A DNA stretch of 64,000 bases from Bacillota bacterium (lineage in GTDB: Bacteria; Bacillota; Clostridia; Oscillospirales; Acutalibacteraceae), in NCBI GenBank assembly GCA_023418995.1, contig JAEZYP010000001.1:1-64000 (forward strand), written 5' to 3'. Every line of letters starts with the position of its first letter. Positions within the stretch are counted from its first letter, which is position 1. Under the pieces are notes generated by a model. That model searched no databases and was not told where the DNA came from. It was given only the letters and a program-made list of their open reading frames with translations. Positions 60,011-64,000 of this stretch are shown piece by piece. The position numbers and the translations under genes are program-made.

Positions 60011-60847
60011 ATGAAAGAATCAAAAAATATATTCATTAGAATTGCCTTCCTGTACGTTCCGCTGGCAATTTTACTGATTTTTTTACTGTTCCCCTTCTAC
60101 TGGACCTTTGTTACCTCCATTAAGCCGGAAGAGGAGCTTTACGGCAGCGTAGTTACCTACTGGCCGATAAGCGCAACCTTTGAATCCTACCGGAAGCTTT
60201 TCTTCGATTTTAACTTTCTGCAGCCGATGCTGAACAGCTTTGTCGTTGCGAGCATTACAACGATTCTTTCCCTGTTTGTTTCCGTGCTGGCTGCCTATGC
60301 GTTCTCCCGTTACCGTTTCAAGGGCAGAAAAGCGTTTATGATGCTGTTCCTGACCAATAACATGTTCCCCACCGTTCTGCTTTTGATCCCGCTCTATTCC
60401 ATTATGAGAAACCTAGGTATGCTTTATACCCCGATGTCGCTTGTCCTTTCCTATACAACGTTTACCATTCCATTTTCCGTGTGGCTTCTGAACGGTTACC
60501 TGAACGACCTGCCCATGTCTCTGGAAGAGGCGGCCGAGGTAGACGGCGCAAACAAAGCACAGGCGTTCACAAAGATCATTTTACCGGTTCTGGTGCCCTG
60601 CCTTGTGGCAACCGGTGTATATATCTTCATGACATCCTGGAATGAATACACCTTCGCGGTTATGTTTACAAATGAAGCAAACCGCACCATTCCTGTAGCG
60701 CTGAAAAACTTAATCGGCCAATTGGGCGTTCAGTGGGATCTTCTCACCGCCGGAGGAATCATAACCATTATTCCAGTCTGCGTTATGTTCTTCTTCGCGC
60801 AGAAGAGACTGGTGGAGGGCCTGACTGCCGGGGCGGTAAAAGGATAA
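60011..60847 (+). CDS. ABC sugar transporter permease (MalG type)
   Basis: 278 residues, six membrane helices, EAA loop EEAAEVDGANKAQAFTKIIL. It follows the first permease without a gap and has AGGAGG inside the end of that gene. Confidence 0.92.
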   Translation: MKESKNIFIRIAFLYVPLAILLIFLLFPFYWTFVTSIKPEEELYGSVVTYWPISATFESYRKLFFDFNFLQPMLNSFVVASITTILSLFVSVLAAYAFSRYRFKGRKAFMMLFLTNNMFPTVLLLIPLYSIMRNLGMLYTPMSLVLSYTTFTIPFSVWLLNGYLNDLPMSLEEAAEVDGANKAQAFTKIILPVLVPCLVATGVYIFMTSWNEYTFAVMFTNEANRTIPVALKNLIGQLGVQWDLLTAGGIITIIPVCVMFFFAQKRLVEGLTAGAVKG

Positions 60848-60870
60848 AGCAAAAATAAAGGAGAAGTAAA

Positions 60871-61689
60871 ATGAGTAACGATAATCTTAGCGAAAAAGCA
60901 AAGCAACTCCGTTCCGACATTCTGAAAATGCTCTATACCAGCCAATCCGGTCATCCGGGAGGTTCGCTGTCCTGTGTAGAAATTTTGATGTCGCTTTACT
61001 ATAGGGTCGCCAGGATTGACCCGAAAAACCCAAAGATGGAAAACCGCGACCGCATTGTACTCAGCAAGGGACACGCCTGCCCGGCGCTGTACGCTGTTTT
61101 GGCAGACAAGGGATATTTCCCGCGGGAAGACCTGTGGTCCCTCCGCCAGATTCACAGTCATTTACAGGGGCACCCCGATATGATGAAAACACCCGGCGTG
61201 GATGTAAACACCGGTTCCCTTGGTCAGGGAGTCTCCGTTGCAATGGGACTGGCTCTGGCAGCAAAATATAAAAAAGCAGATTACAAGATCTACGCGATTA
61301 TCGGAGACGGCGAAATGCAGGAAGGGCTTGTTTGGGAAGCGGCGATGGCGGCGGCTCATTATAAGCTGGATAATTTTGTGGTAATGCTGGACCACAACGG
61401 TCTTCAGATCGACGGCTCAAACGACGATGTTATGAGCATAGGCGATCCGGTTGAAAAATTCAAGTCCTTTGGATTTGAATGCTTTAAAGTTGACGGACAC
61501 GATATCGACGCGATTACAAAAGCACTGGAAGCACCCGTAAGCGGCAAGCCGAAATTCATCTGCTGTGAAACTGTAAAAGGCAAGGGAGTTTCCTTTATGG
61601 AAAATATATACGGATGGCACGGAAGAGCACCGGTCGAAAACGAATACAACGCTGCTTTAAAAGAACTGGGGGTAAATATCAATGTCTGA
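60871..61689 (+). CDS. Transketolase-like, N-terminal subunit
   Basis: 272 residues covering the thiamine-diphosphate binding half: SGHPGGSLS, SKGHACPALYA, NTGSLGQGVS and the GDG-N cofactor motif GDGEMQEGLVWEA...LDHN. The enzyme is completed by the next gene (8-nt overlap). Split transketolases act on pentose phosphates or, in some sugar pathways, on unusual ketoses. Its place in a transport operon suggests a substrate-specific rather than housekeeping enzyme. Confidence 0.9.
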   Translation: MSNDNLSEKAKQLRSDILKMLYTSQSGHPGGSLSCVEILMSLYYRVARIDPKNPKMENRDRIVLSKGHACPALYAVLADKGYFPREDLWSLRQIHSHLQGHPDMMKTPGVDVNTGSLGQGVSVAMGLALAAKYKKADYKIYAIIGDGEMQEGLVWEAAMAAAHYKLDNFVVMLDHNGLQIDGSNDDVMSIGDPVEKFKSFGFECFKVDGHDIDAITKALEAPVSGKPKFICCETVKGKGVSFMENIYGWHGRAPVENEYNAALKELGVNINV

Positions 61690-62614
61690 GAGTAAATCAC
61701 TGAGAGTCGCCTATGGAGAAGCGCTAGTCGAGTTGGGCGCAAAAAATAAAGATATCGTCGTTATGGACGCCGATCTCGCTCACGCGACTATGACCAGCAT
61801 GTTCGCTTCGGAGTATCCCGACCGCTTCTTTAATCTCGGTATCGCGGAAGCAAACCTGATGTGCGCGGCGGCAGGTTTCGCTCACTCCGGGCTTATCCCG
61901 TTCGTCAGCACCTTCGCCCTGTTCGGCGCGGGGCGCGCCTACGAGCAGATTCGTAACTCTATCAGCTATGTAAACGCGAACGTAAAATTTGGTCTTTCCC
62001 ATTCCGGTCTTTGTGTAGGTGAGGATGGCGGCAGCCACCAGAGTATTGAGGATATCGCTTTGATGCGGGTTCTGCCCGGTATGACAATTTTTGTTCCCTG
62101 CGACCCGATCGAAACAAGGAAAGCCGTGTTCGCGGCCGCTGAAATCAATGGTCCGGTCTATATCCGCGTTGCGCGCCCCGTGGTGGAAACCATTACCACT
62201 CCGGACACTCCCTTTATTCCGGGCAAGGCAAATGTGATGAAGGACGGTTCTGACGTTTGTATCATGGCGACCGGGTTGATGATCCCCTATGCCCTTCAGG
62301 CTGCGGAAGCGCTGTCCGGAGAAGGCATCAGCGCCGCGGTGGTAAACTTCCACACCATTAAGCCGATCGACAAAGAATGTATCCTTGCGATGGCCAACAA
62401 ATGCGGCGCGGTCGTAACTGCCGAAGAACACTCCGTTATTGGCGGACTGGGCTCCGCTGTCGCAGAGGTTCTTGCAGGCAATTCCTCAGCGAAATTTGCC
62501 AGAGTCGGCGTTCAGGATAAATTCGGCAAATCCGGCAAGCCTGCGGAGCTTTTTGCCGCCTACGGTTTGTCTGCGGAAAATATCGCCGAGCAATGCCGGA
62601 ATTTGAAGAAATAA
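61682..62614 (+). CDS. Transketolase-like, C-terminal subunit
   Basis: 310 residues with the pyrimidine-binding domain (MDADLAHATM, catalytic Glu in NLGIAEANL, SHSGLCVGEDGGSHQ) and the C-terminal domain (VTAEEHSVIGGLG). It forms the active site together with the preceding subunit. The translation start lies within the end of that gene. Confidence 0.9.
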   Translation: MSESKSLRVAYGEALVELGAKNKDIVVMDADLAHATMTSMFASEYPDRFFNLGIAEANLMCAAAGFAHSGLIPFVSTFALFGAGRAYEQIRNSISYVNANVKFGLSHSGLCVGEDGGSHQSIEDIALMRVLPGMTIFVPCDPIETRKAVFAAAEINGPVYIRVARPVVETITTPDTPFIPGKANVMKDGSDVCIMATGLMIPYALQAAEALSGEGISAAVVNFHTIKPIDKECILAMANKCGAVVTAEEHSVIGGLGSAVAEVLAGNSSAKFARVGVQDKFGKSGKPAELFAAYGLSAENIAEQCRNLKK

Positions 62615-62625
62615 GGAGAATATCT

Positions 62626-63027
62626 ATGAAAATAGAAAAGTATGAATTTGAGGGCGAAGGTCTAACCCGTGTTTTTGAAAATGAGAAATGGATGGTAGGC
62701 ATCAAAAACTGGAAGCCCGCCAACGACATCGCGAATACCAACTGCCTGGAACGTCATAACAAGACGGATGAGCTTTTTGTTTTGCTCGCTGGCGAATGTG
62801 TTCTCCTTTACGCAAATGAAGTGAACGGCGAGCTGGTGATTGAGGCGGAAAAAATGGAACCGATGAAGGTTTACAATATTCCGAGCACACTGTGGCACAA
62901 CACCGTTACCCAGAAGAACACCAAGCTGATTTTGGTGGAGGATTCGTCCACCGGTATGGAAAACAGCGATGTCATTAATCTGAATGAAGCTCAGATTGCA
63001 AAAGTAAAAGAACTGGCAGGAGAATAA
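62626..63027 (+). CDS. Cupin-fold protein of the transketolase operon
   Basis: 133 residues with a cupin-like double-stranded beta-helix: NCLERHNKTDELFVLLAGEC supplies a His and Glu, and NIPSTLWHNTV the second His. Such a metal site suits a sugar isomerase/epimerase or a sensor. It begins 11 nt after the transketolase gene with AAGGAG 7 nt before ATG 62626. I do not recognise a characterised family. Confidence 0.75.
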   Translation: MKIEKYEFEGEGLTRVFENEKWMVGIKNWKPANDIANTNCLERHNKTDELFVLLAGECVLLYANEVNGELVIEAEKMEPMKVYNIPSTLWHNTVTQKNTKLILVEDSSTGMENSDVINLNEAQIAKVKELAGE

Positions 63028-63098
63028 CTGTATTTTACATGAAAGAAGACTGAAACGCTTTCTGCCAGAACTCATTCTCTAAAATAAAAGAGAACAGC

Positions 63099-63130
63099 AA
63101 AAAGACCTGCCGTGTGAGGCAAGTCTTTTT
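63099..63130. terminator. Bidirectional terminator after the sugar operon
   Basis: AAAAAGAC-TGCC pairs with GGCA-GTCTTTTT (one mismatch) around GTGTGA; serves the cupin gene and the convergent AraC gene. Confidence 0.75.
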
Positions 63131-63145
63131 CAGTATGAATAACAG

Positions 63146-63991
63146 TTATTCTTTCACTACAGGGAACCAAAGCTCGTAATTATAGTTGGATTTTGGCATA
63201 TCGCTCTCCGGGTATACCTCTATGTCGGGTATGCTTTCATCCGCGCGGCGGTAACCCGACGAGGGCAGCCATTCTTTCCAGAAGCGATTAACAAGCTCCA
63301 ACAAATTTCCATCCTGCTCAAGAATTGCCCATGTCGCAGCTTTAACCTTGTATGTCTCTAAGCCTTCGGGAGCTTCTTTCGTAGACACGGCTGCAATCCA
63401 ATAGTCAAACTCGTGCTTGCCGTTAAAATCTGCGCATAGTCCGATGAAGCCCTGCTGATCTGTATTCATAAGAGACAGTAAAAGTTCGTAGGTCTCTCGC
63501 GGGGTTTCACTCCAAAAATCCGGTATCAAGTTCACAACCGCATCGTTGCGGAACTGACGTTTGCATCCCACAATTGTAAAAGCGGGTTTCTTTTCGATTC
63601 TGACTTTCATTTCAGTATCTCCTTTAACTTGTATTTGGAGTGAGATGCGTGGGTAGGTAACCAGCGGTATTCCGCGGCTTCTGGCATATTGAGGCGGTAC
63701 CTTGTGCTGGTTTTGAAATGCCCGATTAAATGCCGTGGGTGATGAGTATCCATACTTCAGAGCGATATCAATTATTTTCACATCGTTGCTCTGAAGCTCA
63801 AGGGCAGCAAGCGAAAGCCGTCTGCGGCGAATGTACTCACTCAACTGTATTCCTGTGATCATCAAAAACATGTTCGAGTAATTGTTTACCGAACAGAATG
63901 CCAGCTTCGCTGCATAAGCAAAATCAATCTCGCCATCAAGGTTCGCCTCAATATAATCAAGGGCGCGATTCATACGCATCGACCAATCCAT
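63146..63991 (-). CDS. AraC family regulator with GyrI-like effector domain (second copy)
   Basis: 281 residues: AraC HTH region (MNRALDYIEANLDGEIDFAY, then IIDIALKYGYSSPTAFNRAF) and a GyrI/Rob-like domain (about 128-280, with PDIEVYPE near the end). Same layout as the regulator at 49982 but clearly diverged. The start ATG 63991 is only 9 nt from the window edge, so its promoter and any longer start are not visible. Confidence 0.85.
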   Translation of the reverse strand: MDWSMRMNRALDYIEANLDGEIDFAYAAKLAFCSVNNYSNMFLMITGIQLSEYIRRRRLSLAALELQSNDVKIIDIALKYGYSSPTAFNRAFQNQHKVPPQYARSRGIPLVTYPRISLQIQVKGDTEMKVRIEKKPAFTIVGCKRQFRNDAVVNLIPDFWSETPRETYELLLSLMNTDQQGFIGLCADFNGKHEFDYWIAAVSTKEAPEGLETYKVKAATWAILEQDGNLLELVNRFWKEWLPSSGYRRADESIPDIEVYPESDMPKSNYNYELWFPVVKE

Positions 63992-64000
63992 TGCTATCCC

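Noticed and set aside
60871..63027. Sulfoquinovose transketolase (sulfo-TK) pathway
   Set aside because: No sulfoquinovosidase, sulfo-sugar isomerase or sulfonate exporter is present, so a split transketolase alone does not support it.
1..64000. CRISPR arrays, integrases, phage or conjugation genes
   Set aside because: No regularly spaced direct repeats and no such proteins were found; repeats seen are terminators or the short inverted-repeat elements listed.

Overview
The window reads as a chromosomal segment of a spore-forming, low-to-moderate G+C Gram-positive anaerobe of the class Clostridia, most likely Oscillospirales/Ruminococcaceae-like (inference). Reasons: Bacillota gene order (ylxM-ffh-rpsP-khpA-rimM-trmD; yqfC-yqfD-phoH-ybeY-dgkA-era-yqzL-recO), sporulation genes yqfC, yqfD and a ylbJ-like gene, a T-box in front of thrS, strong GGAGG-type ribosome binding sites, and many TTG/GTG starts. 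No phage, plasmid, CRISPR or rRNA genes are visible.

Layout. 1-107: 5' end of ptsH (HPr), cut by the window edge. 351-4129: translation/secretion operon on the minus strand, with a 100-bp inverted-repeat element between khpA and rimM. 4126-15021: minus-strand housekeeping genes: a YpmS-like protein, mutS2, a metallophosphoesterase, a YcxB-like protein, recO, yqzL (a small gene overlapping recO), era, dgkA, ybeY, phoH, yqfD and yqfC. 15161-25493: mostly single-gene units, many closed by their own terminator: ylbJ, a small zinc protein, tRNA-Gly, a ceramidase-like enzyme, a 47-residue Cys/Gly-rich peptide, xpaC-telA, a lipase whose start codon lies in a 23-bp perfect inverted repeat, a Cu/Zn-SOD-like protein and an azoreductase. 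25988-31123: thrS with its T-box, a GNAT acetyltransferase, tRNA-Leu, an M23 peptidase and a sugar transferase. 31253-35407: glucokinase, aldose epimerase, then amt-glnK behind an attenuator-like leader. 35450-46355: NYN protein, an EAL-CBS-GGDEF protein, DegV, a LysM protein, a phospholipase C-like protein, a RocB-like peptidase and a two-component system. 46485-49773: uracil/xanthine permease, a REC-CheX plus CheX pair, and an orphan DhaM-like protein lacking its phospho-histidine.

50.9-63.1 kb is a sugar-acid/sugar catabolic island. uxaC and a LacI regulator lie on the minus strand, divergent from uxaB-uxaA; a 14-bp LacI-type palindrome sits at each of the two promoters. Next comes a GntR-controlled operon: regulator, solute-binding lipoprotein, two permeases, a two-subunit transketolase and a cupin. 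UxaC, UxaB and UxaA turn galacturonate into 2-keto-3-deoxygluconate, but no kdgK, kdgA or ABC ATPase is present. What the transporter/transketolase/cupin unit does is the most open metabolic question here. Two AraC-GyrI type regulators flank the island.

The window also carries a family of roughly 152-154 bp inverted-repeat elements: two near-complete copies (8338-8489, 36242-36395) and several terminal fragments. Promoter, operator and hairpin calls were made by eye and are approximate.
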